This document shows, piece by piece, positions 17,607 through 26,454 of a stretch of 64,000 bases of DNA; positions within the stretch are counted from its first letter, which is position 1; every line of letters begins with the position of its first letter. Under the pieces are notes generated by a model that worked only from the letters and a program-made list of their open reading frames with translations, ran no database searches and was not told the origin of the DNA. Source of the stretch: Dongia_A sp035695765 (GTDB taxonomy: Bacteria; Pseudomonadota; Alphaproteobacteria; Dongiales; Dongiaceae); NCBI GenBank assembly GCA_035695765.1, contig DASRRI010000038.1:1-64000 (forward strand), written 5' to 3'. The translations under genes were made by a program, and so were the position numbers.

Positions 17607-19898
17607 ATGGTCGACCAGGCGCCAGCGGAGATTGTCTATACTGAGGCGGCCGATCCGCTGTTCAGAGCCGAACGCGCGCATATTGGCCTCGGAACCGAAT
17701 CGGCCCTTGGGCTTGCGATCTCGGGCGGAGGCATCCGCTCCGCTTCTTTCGCCCTCGGCTTGCTGCAGGCGCTTTACGGCTTCGGCGCGTTCGACAAGTT
17801 CCATTACCTTTCCACCGTCTCCGGTGGCGGCTATATCGGCGGTGCGCTCACCTACTTCCGCAACGCTTTCACCGAGTTCGGCGCGGACTGGTTTCCGTTC
17901 GGCTACCTGCGCAGGCGGGACGACGGCGTCGTTATCCGGCCAATGGGTGCGCGCATTGGTGCGCCCGATGACCATGACGGCAATGCAAGAGCACGCAAGA
18001 TCGTCGCCTATCTGCGCCAGCATGCGAGCTACATGACGCCGAGCCGTGCGTTCGGCGGCCCGGCGCTGGCCGCCGGCGTCTTGCGCTGCGCGGCTTCGAC
18101 CTTCCTGCCCTATTTCGCAGTTCTCACGGGCGCATTCGGATTGCTGGTCTGGCTGGGCTTTTTTGCGGCCGGACCGAGAACCGCCTCTGGCATCTATCTG
18201 GCGGCTTGGCCGACCAACGTCGCCATCGTGATTGCCGCGCTCATATTGCTGGCCTTCGTGCTTTCAAGCGTATTCGCCGGGATCTTTCACACATTGGACC
18301 GCAGCGAGAAGACCGCGGAATCCGGCTATCTGGCGCTGATCTGGTTCTATCGCCAGTCGGGCAGACTGCTCGTGCTGGCGACCGTCCTGCTGGCGGTTGC
18401 AACGCTTCCGTGGGTACACGAGTACCTCAACAGCTTGTGGGAGGCGAGCGGACCTCTGCCCGCCAATTTCACGGCCTTGTTTGCGGCTATTGGCGGTGCG
18501 GCTGCGCTGGTTGGCAGGCTGCGCGGCGTGCTGGGCGGCGAGACGACAAAGCCATCCCCGCTCCGCGCCATTGGCATGGCGCTCGCCGGTCTGCTTTTCA
18601 TCTACGGAATCCTGTTATTGGCGTACGGCGTCAGCGTCGATCTGCTGGGCGCGCAGGGTCCCGTGTTCCCTGCAACCGTGACCGCAGCCGCAAGCGCGGC
18701 CGCGATGCCCAGCTATTGCTGGTCCGGGACGGCGCTTGCTGCCGGCCTGATCTTCGCCTTCTTCATCAACATCAACCACGCAACCCAGCATCGCATCTAT
18801 CGCGATCGGCTGATGGAAGTGTTCTGCGCCGAGAAGTCGGCGGTGAAATCGGGCGAATGGCGGGCAGCGCGGCGCGCTCAATCGCCGGAGGGTTGGCTCG
18901 TCCACATGGTCGCGCGGCCGCGGCCCTATCACCTGATTAACACCTGCCTCGTCACCACCGATTCCAACAAGCGGAAGTTTCGCGGCCGCGGCGGCGACAA
19001 TTTCATCCTGTCGCCCTTGTTCTGCGGCAGTGACGCCACGGGCTGGGTCAAGACCGAGATCGGAATGCGGAACTTGAGCCTTGCCACCGCGATCGCCGTC
19101 TCCGGCGCTGCGCTCAACGCCCATTCAGGACCGCATGGCACCGGTCTCTTGCGCAACAAGGCCTATTCGGCGCTGCTCAGCATGGTCGGGCTCAATCTTG
19201 GCTATTGGGCGCGCAACCCCAGGAAATTTGCCGGCGGCCCGCGCTCATGGCCTTGGATGCCCAACTTGCTGAAGCCGGGACTTGCTGCGCTGACCGGCCA
19301 CGATCTCAGCGAGATCGGCGGTTACGTGCAACTGTCCGATGGCGGGCATTTTGAGAACCTTGCCATCTACGAACTGATCCGCCGCAAGGTGGGATTCCTG
19401 TGGGTCAGCGACGCCGGACAGGATCTCGGCTTCAGTTTTGAGGATCTGGCCAATGCCATCGAGCGCATCCGGGTTGATTTCGGCGTCAACATCCGCTTTC
19501 GGCAGGAACCCTATGATTTGACGCATCTCATCCCCGGGTCGGCAGAGACCGAGACGGTGGCCAGCAAGAATTTCGCGGCGGAATACAACCTTGCCAAGCG
19601 CGGCTATGCGATCGGGACCATCGAATATCCCGACGCGCCGCATGGGGTGATCGTCTATGTCAAATCGACTCTGACGCGCGGCCTGCCGGGGGATCTCTAC
19701 GGCTATAAGAAGCGCAACGCGGACTTCCCGCACCAGACGACGCTCGACCAGTTCTTCGACGAGGATCAGTTCGAGGCCTATCGCGAACTCGGTTATCGCC
19801 TGACGGCGCAATTGTTCCGAGACATAGAGGAACGTCGCGGCGAGAACGCGCCACTGCCGCCCGAGCTCGACAAGGTCGCGAGAATTCTCGGGTTCTAA
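17607..19898 (+). CDS. Patatin-like phospholipase with internal membrane region
   Basis: This 763-residue protein is a split patatin domain. The oxyanion hole (LAISGGGIRSASFALG, about 37-52) and nucleophile Ser72 lie at the N end. The catalytic Asp is in LSDGGHFENL at about 575. Between them lie roughly 350 residues with about seven hydrophobic spans (for example YFAVLTGAFGLLVWLGFFAA). The nucleophile elbow reads T-V-S-G-G rather than the usual G-x-S-x-G. A GGGGGAAG box precedes the ATG. The predicted role is membrane-anchored lipid acyl hydrolase. Whether the altered elbow is fully active is uncertain. Confidence 0.8.
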   Translation: MVDQAPAEIVYTEAADPLFRAERAHIGLGTESALGLAISGGGIRSASFALGLLQALYGFGAFDKFHYLSTVSGGGYIGGALTYFRNAFTEFGADWFPFGYLRRRDDGVVIRPMGARIGAPDDHDGNARARKIVAYLRQHASYMTPSRAFGGPALAAGVLRCAASTFLPYFAVLTGAFGLLVWLGFFAAGPRTASGIYLAAWPTNVAIVIAALILLAFVLSSVFAGIFHTLDRSEKTAESGYLALIWFYRQSGRLLVLATVLLAVATLPWVHEYLNSLWEASGPLPANFTALFAAIGGAAALVGRLRGVLGGETTKPSPLRAIGMALAGLLFIYGILLLAYGVSVDLLGAQGPVFPATVTAAASAAAMPSYCWSGTALAAGLIFAFFININHATQHRIYRDRLMEVFCAEKSAVKSGEWRAARRAQSPEGWLVHMVARPRPYHLINTCLVTTDSNKRKFRGRGGDNFILSPLFCGSDATGWVKTEIGMRNLSLATAIAVSGAALNAHSGPHGTGLLRNKAYSALLSMVGLNLGYWARNPRKFAGGPRSWPWMPNLLKPGLAALTGHDLSEIGGYVQLSDGGHFENLAIYELIRRKVGFLWVSDAGQDLGFSFEDLANAIERIRVDFGVNIRFRQEPYDLTHLIPGSAETETVASKNFAAEYNLAKRGYAIGTIEYPDAPHGVIVYVKSTLTRGLPGDLYGYKKRNADFPHQTTLDQFFDEDQFEAYRELGYRLTAQLFRDIEERRGENAPLPPELDKVARILGF

Positions 19899-19901
19899 GT
19901 G

Positions 19902-20852
19902 TTACGTCCGATCGAAATCCACCGCGACTGTGTTGCCGCCGCACACCAGCACGCCGACGCGCTCCTCCGGTGCGGGCTTGTAGACACCGCCGAGCAGCGC
20001 GGCCAAGGCCGCGGCTCCTCCTGGTTCCGCCACCACCCGCAGCACGCGCCACAATGCGCGCTGGGCTTCGCGGATGGCTTCGTCGGGCACCAGCACCGAC
20101 TCGGCGACGTAGCGCTGCGCGATCGGGAACATCAATTCGCCGATCTGCTTGGGCGCCAGCGAATCGGCGGCGATGCCGCCTGCCGGCGCTTCGACCGGGC
20201 GGCCTGCCGCGCGCGCCATATGAAGCGTTGGCGCGGCTTCCGGCTCCACCGCGACGATCTTGTGCTTGCCCGCGGACCAGGCGGCCATGCCGCCGATGAG
20301 GCCGCCGCCGCCGACCGCCACCAGCCACGTCGTCGCGTCCGGCGCTTGCCTTGAGAATTCGCGCGCGACCGTGCCCTGGCCCAGCATGGTCTCCGGCTGG
20401 TCGAAGGCGTGGATCGGCAGCGCGCCGGAGCGCTCGGCCCAGTCCCGGCTCAAAGCCAGCGCATCGGCATAGCGCGCACCCTCCACCACCAGCTCGGCGC
20501 CATAGGATCTGATCTGCATGATCTTGGTGGGCGAGGCGACGGTTGGGATGAAGATCTTCGCCGGGATACCAAGCCGCCTGGCCGCGAAGGCAACCGCCGC
20601 GCCATGATTGCCGCCGGAGGCCGCGACCACGCCTGCCTTCGGCACGTCGCGCAGCAGCAGGTTGGCGAAAGCGCCGCGCGGCTTGAAGCTGCCTGCATGC
20701 TGCAGCAGCTCGAGCTTGAAGGCGATCGGCGCGCCGGAGAGGCCGAAATCCGCAGCCTCCGCCGTCACCACCGGCGTTTCGCGCACATAAGGCGCGATCA
20801 CCGGATGAACGCGATCGATTGCGTCTCTGCTGATCTCGACCGCTCCAGCCAT
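19902..20852 (-). CDS. PLP-dependent threonine/serine dehydratase-family enzyme
   Basis: This fold-type II PLP enzyme of about 316 residues resembles threonine dehydratase (eliminating water from Thr or Ser to give a 2-oxo acid) or serine racemase. Key sites are QHAGSFKPRGA with the PLP Lys at about 57, the SGGNHGAAVA phosphate-side loop, and VGGGGLIGGMA, the Gly-rich PLP-phosphate cradle. It lacks a C-terminal ACT domain, so it is the short catabolic/racemase form. I preferred the ATG at 20852, which has GGGAAGAGG upstream, over the ATG at 20864. It is divergent from an ArsR regulator 60 nt away, which may control it. Confidence 0.85.
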   Translation of the reverse strand: MAGAVEISRDAIDRVHPVIAPYVRETPVVTAEAADFGLSGAPIAFKLELLQHAGSFKPRGAFANLLLRDVPKAGVVAASGGNHGAAVAFAARRLGIPAKIFIPTVASPTKIMQIRSYGAELVVEGARYADALALSRDWAERSGALPIHAFDQPETMLGQGTVAREFSRQAPDATTWLVAVGGGGLIGGMAAWSAGKHKIVAVEPEAAPTLHMARAAGRPVEAPAGGIAADSLAPKQIGELMFPIAQRYVAESVLVPDEAIREAQRALWRVLRVVAEPGGAAALAALLGGVYKPAPEERVGVLVCGGNTVAVDFDRT

Positions 20853-20913
20853 GCCTCTTCCCATCGCTTCTGATCAGGCTTGACTTTAGATCGGTAATTA
20901 GCAAATTGGCAAT

Positions 20914-21225
20914 ATGCCGATTGACCCTGAGATGCATGCCGCCCTGCGGGCCTTGGCGAATGAGCGCCGGGTGCGCATCCTCGCTTGGTTGAAGGATCCG
21001 GGGCGCCATTTCCCGAAACAGGTCGACGGCGACCTGGTGGAGGACGGCGTCTGCGGCCTGCTCATCGCGCGCAAGCTGAAGGTGAGCCAGCCCACGGCCA
21101 GCGAGCATCTGCGCGTTCTGGTGCAGTCCGGGCTCCTCCGCCCCAAGCGCATCAAGCAATGGACCTTCTACCGCCGCGACGAAGCGAGGCTGAAGGCCGT
21201 AAAGAAAACGATGGCGGGGCTCTGA
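20914..21225 (+). CDS. ArsR/SmtB-family winged-helix regulator
   Basis: This 103-residue DNA-binding protein has the ArsR wHTH layout: an N-terminal helix (MHAALRALANERRVRILAWL), a recognition helix (VSQPTASEHLRVLVQSGLL) and a beta-wing (KRIKQWTFYRRDE). No obvious metal-binding Cys cluster of the ArsR type is present. One Cys sits in DGVCGLL. The gene is divergent from the dehydratase gene, with the shared 60-nt gap containing an imperfect palindrome around GGCAATATGCC that overlaps this start codon. It could therefore autoregulate and control the dehydratase. The ligand is unknown. Confidence 0.85.
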   Translation: MPIDPEMHAALRALANERRVRILAWLKDPGRHFPKQVDGDLVEDGVCGLLIARKLKVSQPTASEHLRVLVQSGLLRPKRIKQWTFYRRDEARLKAVKKTMAGL

Positions 21226-21226
21226 C

Positions 21227-21813
21227 TCAGTACCTCTTCCCAACCGTCATGGCCGCGCGGAACTCATCATCGCTGTCGATGAAAGCGGGCGATGGGCTGG
21301 CGCCGACCGCGTCGACGAAGCGGCTCAGGAAACAGCGGAACGAGGCGCAGAGCGCGATGTCGCAGATCTGCTGATCGGTGAAGCCCACACTGCCCGCAGG
21401 CGTTCGATGTCGGCCTCCAAAACCTGCGATGCGTCCTTGGTGATCTTTTCGGCATAAGCCAGCATCGCGACCTCCTTCTCGCTGAGGCCGGCGTTCCGGA
21501 AATCCCGTTGAATCGCGAGCACCGCCTCCTTCGATCCCAGGTCGCCGGTCAGCAGCTTGCCATAGACGTAGCTGCAATAGGTGGATGGCACCTGCTTGGC
21601 GGCGATCAGGGTGATGAGGCGCCATTCCCGCGTGCCGAGGGAAAAGCCTCCCTTGACGCCGTCGAAGAATTCCGTGAAGAGCGGCAGCAGATCGGGCCTG
21701 GTGGTCCAGCACATGTCGGCCTCCATCAGGAACCCGAAATGCGCCTTCTGCTCGGCATAGATCTCCGCGATCCTGCCGGTTGCGTCCTCTTCCGCTATGG
21801 TCTGCAGATACAT
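21227..21813 (-). pseudogene. AhpD/carboxymuconolactone decarboxylase-like (peroxidase-related) gene with frameshift
   Basis: The first frame (MYLQTIAEEDATGRIAEIY to LEADIERLRAV, 21385-21813) is an AhpD/CMD-family helical protein of the peroxidase-related type. At about 21383-21390 the reading frame breaks. The expected continuation, GFTDQQICDIALCASFRCFLSR, lies in another frame and runs to a stop at 21227. The minus strand reads gcagtgtgggc there. Removing one TG gives a continuous sequence (RLRAVGFTDQQI) of about 194 residues. The proximal Cys pair of AhpD is not seen; the region reads STYCSYVYGK. This could be a real lesion or an assembly error. The stop lies 1 nt after the stop of the convergent arsR-like gene. 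Confidence 0.75.
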
Positions 21814-21982
21814 CGATCCCTCCAGCGTCCACGCTCAGGCGAAGTGCCGCGCCGGGGCGGAGCCTGTCAAGCGCACAGACAACCTCCATGACCAGCGGCC
21901 TCGCATTTGATAACGCCATGATTGGGTTTTGATGATTGGCGCTGGATGTCTAAAGTGGGCGCGCAGAAAAGGATCCCTGCCG

Positions 21983-22408
21983 ATGCCCAAAGACTCGCTC
22001 CGCCCCGGCCTTCACCACACCGAGACCATCCTCATCACCGACCGGCTGATCGTGCCGGAGATGGCGGATTACTTCGCCAACTTCGCGTCGATGCCGCCGG
22101 TTTTCGCGACCCCCTACCTGGTGGCGTTCGTGGAATGGACCTGCGTGCGCGCCCTGGCCGACCATCTGCTGGACGGCGAGGCCAGTGTCGGCACCCATGT
22201 CGACCTCAGCCACGGCGCCGCCACGCCGGTCGGCATGCGGGCGACCGCCGCCATCGAGCTGGTGGAGCGCGACGGCCGCAAGCTGCGCTTCAAGGTCGCC
22301 TGCCGCGACGAACGCGACGAAATCGGCGCCGGCTTCCACGAGCGTTTCGTGATCGACGAGGCGCGCTTCCTCGCCAAGCTGGCGGAGAAGCGCCCGGCGC
22401 GTCCATGA
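21983..22408 (+). CDS. Hotdog-fold thioesterase (FlK-like family)
   Basis: This is a 141-residue single hotdog domain of the fluoroacetyl-CoA-thioesterase-like group. HHTETILITDRLIVPEMADYF opens it, then the helix region TPYLVAFVEWTCVRAL. The active-site strand follows (GTHVDLSHGAATPVGM), where Glu, Thr and His residues serve catalysis in characterised relatives. Its stop overlaps the start of the FAD oxidoreductase (ATGA at 22405-22408), and the cyclodeaminase-like gene follows, so the three form an operon. It probably hydrolyses a small acyl-CoA or related thioester made or used by the operon. The start at 21983 was chosen over 21929. Confidence 0.75.
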   Translation: MPKDSLRPGLHHTETILITDRLIVPEMADYFANFASMPPVFATPYLVAFVEWTCVRALADHLLDGEASVGTHVDLSHGAATPVGMRATAAIELVERDGRKLRFKVACRDERDEIGAGFHERFVIDEARFLAKLAEKRPARP

Positions 22409-23718
22409 ACGGCGCCGAGCTCTTCACCGCGGATTTTGTGGAGCGGCCCCATTGGTGGGACTTGGCGGCTCCGGAGGCCTGCGAGGAAGGCGATCTGCCG
22501 CCCACTGCGGACGTGGCAATCGTGGGCTCCGGATATACATCGCTGGTCGCGGCGCTTCATCTGGCGCGGGCCGGCCGATCAGTCCTGGTGCTGGAGGCGG
22601 AGGCGGCCGGCCATGGCGCCTCGCGCCGCAATGCCGGCTATCTGGGCCGCACACTCAAGCGCTCCTTCACCTGGCTGGAGCAGCATCATGGGCCGGACTT
22701 CGCGATGCAGGTCTATCGCGAGCTCGACGAGGCGCGCCAATGGGTCTGGTCGCTGGCGGCGGAGCTCAAGATCGAGTGCCACATCGCGCAATGCGGCCGC
22801 TTCGTCGGTGCGACGTCCGAGGCGCATTACAACGATCTGGCGCGCGAGCTGGAGGCGATGCGCCGGCGCCTCGGTTTCCCCTACGAGATGATCGCGCCCA
22901 TGGATGTCCGCCGCGAGCTGGCGAGCGACGCCTATATGGGCGGCGCAGTCATTCCTGATCTCGGGGCGATCCATCCCGCGCTCTATCATCGCGGCCTGCT
23001 GCTGGCGGCGCGTACGGCGGGCGTGCGGGTCTTCACCCATACGCCGGTGACCCAGCTCGCCCGCGATGGCAGCACGGTGAAGGTGACGACCACGCGCGGC
23101 CAGGTCAGCGCGCGCGAGGCGATCGCCGCCACCAACGGCTACACGCCGCGTCATCTGTCCTGGCTGGCGCGGCGCCTCGTTCCGTTCGAAGGCTTCATGG
23201 CCGCGACCGAAGAGCTGTCGCCGGAACTCATGGCGAAGCTCATCCCCAGTGGCCGCACCGTGATCGACAGCAACGTCAACATCAATTTCATCCGCCCGGC
23301 GCCTGATCGCCGCAAGATCCTGTTCGGCGGATTGACCGGCAGCCGTCCTCGCGACCTAGGCGACATGGGGCGGCGCCTTCATGTCATGGTGACGAACCTG
23401 CTGCCTGACCTCGCCAACACCCGCCTCAGCCGCGTGTGGAAGGGCCAATGCGCCGGCACCTTCGATTTCATGCCGCACGTCGGGAAGCATGACGGATTGT
23501 GGTACGCCCTCGGTTATAATTTCGCGGGCGTGCCGATGGGCTCCTATCTCGGCTACAAGCTGGCACAGCAGATCCTCGGCAAGCCAGAGGGCGCGAGCGT
23601 CTTCGGCACCACGCCTTTCCCGACCTTGCCGTTCTATGGCGGAAATCCGTGGTTCGTCCCCCTCGCCATGCGCTGGTTCGACTGGAAGGATGCGCGCTTC
23701 GCCCGCAAAGGAGCTTGA
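22405..23718 (+). CDS. FAD-dependent amine/amino-acid oxidoreductase (DAO family)
   Basis: This 437-residue enzyme has the DAO-family FAD site at residues 41-46 (VAIVGSGYTSLVAALHLA) followed by VLVLEAEAAGHGASRRNAGYLG. That second stretch is typical of the gamma-glutamylputrescine-oxidase/glycine-oxidase branch. The C-terminal FAD contact region appears in GYNFAGVPMGSYLGYKLA. It would oxidise a C-N bond of an amine or amino acid using O2 or another acceptor. It is coupled by ATGA overlap to the thioesterase gene and followed 7 nt later by a cyclodeaminase-like gene. The substrate is not determined. Confidence 0.82.
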   Translation: MNGAELFTADFVERPHWWDLAAPEACEEGDLPPTADVAIVGSGYTSLVAALHLARAGRSVLVLEAEAAGHGASRRNAGYLGRTLKRSFTWLEQHHGPDFAMQVYRELDEARQWVWSLAAELKIECHIAQCGRFVGATSEAHYNDLARELEAMRRRLGFPYEMIAPMDVRRELASDAYMGGAVIPDLGAIHPALYHRGLLLAARTAGVRVFTHTPVTQLARDGSTVKVTTTRGQVSAREAIAATNGYTPRHLSWLARRLVPFEGFMAATEELSPELMAKLIPSGRTVIDSNVNINFIRPAPDRRKILFGGLTGSRPRDLGDMGRRLHVMVTNLLPDLANTRLSRVWKGQCAGTFDFMPHVGKHDGLWYALGYNFAGVPMGSYLGYKLAQQILGKPEGASVFGTTPFPTLPFYGGNPWFVPLAMRWFDWKDARFARKGA

Positions 23719-23725
23719 GCGGCCC

Positions 23726-24733
23726 ATGCACCCGCCCATCTACATCACCTATCTCAACGGCCTCGATGTCGCGGAGCTCAAGCTCACCGACGATGAGATC
23801 CTCGCCGCCATCGAATCCAGCCTGGCCGCGCAGGGGCGCGGCACCACTGTGATCGAGCCGCGCATGCACCTCATCCCTGATGCCAAGATGCACGGCCATT
23901 TCAATGTGCTGCGCGGATCGATCGGCGCGCCCATCGATCTCGCCGGTGTGAAGATCGTCGGCGACTATGTCGAGAACTACCAGCATGGCCTGCCGTCCGA
24001 GATGGCGATCCTGAACCTGTTCGATCCCCGGACCGGCATGCCCAAGGCGATCCTCGATGCGACCAGCATCACCGAGATGCGGACAGGGGCGGTGACCGCG
24101 CTCGGCGCCAAATACCTCGCGCGCAAAGACAGCAAGGTGCTGGGCCATATCGGCGCGCGCGGCACTGCTTATTGGAACGTGCGGCTGCTCGACAAATTGT
24201 TCGATTTCGACGAGATCCGCGTGCACTCGCGGCGCAAGGACAGCCGCGACGCATTCGCCGCACAGCTCTCCCGCGATCTCGGCAAGGAGGTGCGCGCCCT
24301 CGACAGCTGGGAAGCGACCGTGAAGGGCGCCGACATCGTGGTCGAAGCCTCGCGCCTCATGAAGCCCGAGCCGCTGCTGAAGACCACATGGATCAAGCCC
24401 GGAGCCTTCGTCGTGCCCTACGGGACCATGAGCGCGGTGGAGCTCTCATTGACCGACATCATGTCCAAGCTGGTGGTGGATGATTGGGGCCAGTGCAAGG
24501 GCGGCCAGTTCGGCGCCCTGCGCGCCCATGTCGAAGCCGGCAAGCTCAGCGAGGCGACGCTGCACGCCGAGTTCGGCCAGATCGTCGCCGGCCTGAAGCC
24601 CGGCCGCGAGCGCGAGGATGAAACCATCCTGTTCTGGCACCGCGGACTCAGCTTGAGCGACATCGCGTTGGGGCATGCACTGCTGGAAAAAGCCACGCGG
24701 ACAGGCATTGGGCAGAGGCTCAGGTTCGCTTGA
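23726..24733 (+). CDS. Ornithine cyclodeaminase / mu-crystallin family protein
   Basis: This 335-residue NAD(P)-binding protein of the OCD/mu-crystallin family includes ornithine cyclodeaminase, alanine dehydrogenase and ketimine reductases. Seen are DDEILAAIESSLAAQGRG, the PRMHLIP substrate loop, VKIVGDYVENY, ATSITEMRTGAVTALGAKYLA and a Rossmann segment with a weakened Gly motif (VLGHIGARGTAYWNVR). Further on is WIKPGAFVVPYG. The substrate-binding Lys of the family sits near KIVGDY. As the last gene of the thioesterase-oxidase operon it may reduce or process the imine produced by the FAD enzyme. The exact reaction is unknown. Confidence 0.78.
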   Translation: MHPPIYITYLNGLDVAELKLTDDEILAAIESSLAAQGRGTTVIEPRMHLIPDAKMHGHFNVLRGSIGAPIDLAGVKIVGDYVENYQHGLPSEMAILNLFDPRTGMPKAILDATSITEMRTGAVTALGAKYLARKDSKVLGHIGARGTAYWNVRLLDKLFDFDEIRVHSRRKDSRDAFAAQLSRDLGKEVRALDSWEATVKGADIVVEASRLMKPEPLLKTTWIKPGAFVVPYGTMSAVELSLTDIMSKLVVDDWGQCKGGQFGALRAHVEAGKLSEATLHAEFGQIVAGLKPGREREDETILFWHRGLSLSDIALGHALLEKATRTGIGQRLRFA

Positions 24734-24777
24734 CGGCGTGCGCCCGGCGTTCCCGCTTCTCCTCAAAATGAGAGTTG

Positions 24778-26286
24778 CTACGTGAATGCCTTCGCCAGCT
24801 CACCGCGCAGCACCCCCGCCCCCACCGCCTCAATCTCCGCCCCCAGCGACCGGTCTCCATCAACCATCTTCGACAGCCCGCGCACCCAGTCGTACGCGCG
24901 CTGCGTCCCCGCACCGAGCTTCGCTACCTCGCGCAGATCCACCGCCTGCGCCGCCACCATCAGCTCCATGCCGGCGATGGCGGCGAGCTTGTCCACGATG
25001 GCCCGCATCTTCGCGACCACGCGCGGTGCCATCGTGGCGTAGTCCTCGACGCCGTCGCCGCTCGGCATCACCAGCAGTGAGCAAGGGTGCGCCAGGTGGC
25101 GGATGTCGGATTCCAAAGCGGACGAGACCTTCATCAAGCCGGCAAGGCCCGCATGCATCGCGCCGCGCGGGGACAGAAAGCGCGGCAGGTCGGTCAGCGA
25201 CTGCGACTGCATCCTCGCGATGCGCTGGGCGGCGAGGATGGCGGTCTGTGCCAGCGCCTGGCCCAGCCGCTCGAACTCGAGGACCAAAGCGGTGATGTCG
25301 AAATTGCCCGTCGAGATCATGTCGCCGTCGTTCGGGAGAACGGCGGGATTGTCGCCGCCGCTGTTCAACTCCTGCTCCAGCACCAGCGTGGCACTCACGA
25401 GCGCCGCCATCGCCGCACCGTGCACGCTGGGAAAGCAGCGGAAGCTCAAGGGATCCTGCACCCGCCGCGCCGCGCCCGGTTTCATCAGCGCGCCGCCCTT
25501 TAGCAGTTTCAGCACCGCCGCAGCCGCTTCCACTTGGCCCGGCGCGGCACGCACCTCGGCGAGGCGCGGATCGAACGGATCGAGGTTGCCGCGGAACCCT
25601 TCGAGGCTGAGCGCCAGCGCCGCGCGCTGGGCCTGCAGCACCACGGCTGCGTCGTGCAGCACCAGCGCGCCGACTCCGAGCGAGGCGGCGTTAGCGCTGA
25701 CCAGGGCGATGCCATCTTTCGGGCCCAGCGGCACCGGCTTGATCCCCGCGCGCCGCAACGCCTCCGCGCCCGACATGAGTTTGCCGCCGAGTTCCGCTTC
25801 GCCGGCGCCGATCAGCGGCAACATGGCGTGCGAAACCGGCGCCAGGTCGCTTTCTCCGATCGAGGCAATGGACGGCACGATGGGATGGACGCCTTTGTTC
25901 AGCATGGCGGCGATCCGTTCCGCCAGCGCGGGCGAGATGCCGGCCGCGCCGTGCGTCAGGCCGATCAGCCGCGCCGCCATCAGCGCGCGCACCTCCGCCG
26001 CTGTGAATCTGGGCCCGATGCCGACCGAGCGCGCCACCAGCACCCGCGCCTGGAAATCGCTCATCTCCGCCGCCGTCAAGGGCGTATCGACCCCCGCCCC
26101 CAATCCGGTGTTGAGGCCGTAGATCGGCTTGTCGCCCGCCGCCAATCCTTCCACCACCGCGCGCGATTTGCGCATGCGGCGCTGGGCGTCGGCGCCGATC
26201 GCGACGCGCGCGCCCTGCCGCGCGATCGCGACCAGGTCCGCGATGCGCACCCAGCGCCCGAGCGTGATTGTCTTCCCCCGTGCCAT
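24778..26286 (-). CDS. Histidine/aromatic ammonia-lyase family protein with altered catalytic loop
   Basis: This 502-residue homologue of HutH-type lyases has YGLNTGLGAG (Tyr56), LNSGGDNPAV, QDPLSFRC (277-284) and VEDYATMAP. The region that normally forms the MIO electrophile from Ala-Ser-Gly (GASGDLAP) reads IGESDLAPVSH here (143-153). One residue is missing and Glu replaces Ala. The catalytic Tyr of canonical HAL, in QDPYS, is Leu280. These two changes make ordinary histidine or phenylalanine ammonia-lyase activity doubtful, although the fold and many other sites persist. It is convergent with the OCD operon. No other hut genes are nearby. Confidence 0.8.
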   Translation of the reverse strand: MARGKTITLGRWVRIADLVAIARQGARVAIGADAQRRMRKSRAVVEGLAAGDKPIYGLNTGLGAGVDTPLTAAEMSDFQARVLVARSVGIGPRFTAAEVRALMAARLIGLTHGAAGISPALAERIAAMLNKGVHPIVPSIASIGESDLAPVSHAMLPLIGAGEAELGGKLMSGAEALRRAGIKPVPLGPKDGIALVSANAASLGVGALVLHDAAVVLQAQRAALALSLEGFRGNLDPFDPRLAEVRAAPGQVEAAAAVLKLLKGGALMKPGAARRVQDPLSFRCFPSVHGAAMAALVSATLVLEQELNSGGDNPAVLPNDGDMISTGNFDITALVLEFERLGQALAQTAILAAQRIARMQSQSLTDLPRFLSPRGAMHAGLAGLMKVSSALESDIRHLAHPCSLLVMPSGDGVEDYATMAPRVVAKMRAIVDKLAAIAGMELMVAAQAVDLREVAKLGAGTQRAYDWVRGLSKMVDGDRSLGAEIEAVGAGVLRGELAKAFT

Positions 26287-26454
26287 GCCTCACCCCTGCG
26301 TTTCGATTGGCGCGATCCTATCACACGGCACATTCTTCGCAGCGCAGCACCGACAGCAATGTTCGCCGTGCGATCCGGACTAGCCGGCACCGCTCACTCT
26401 ACATATCGGGAGCTGCCTCTCTCTTCGGGGGGACTGACGATGGCCCGATGGCCT

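Noticed and set aside
19660..21243. 527-codon minus-strand frame
   Set aside because: It overlaps the patatin gene, the dehydratase in another frame and the ArsR gene. The composition (long Arg/Gly runs) is that of a GC-rich shadow frame.
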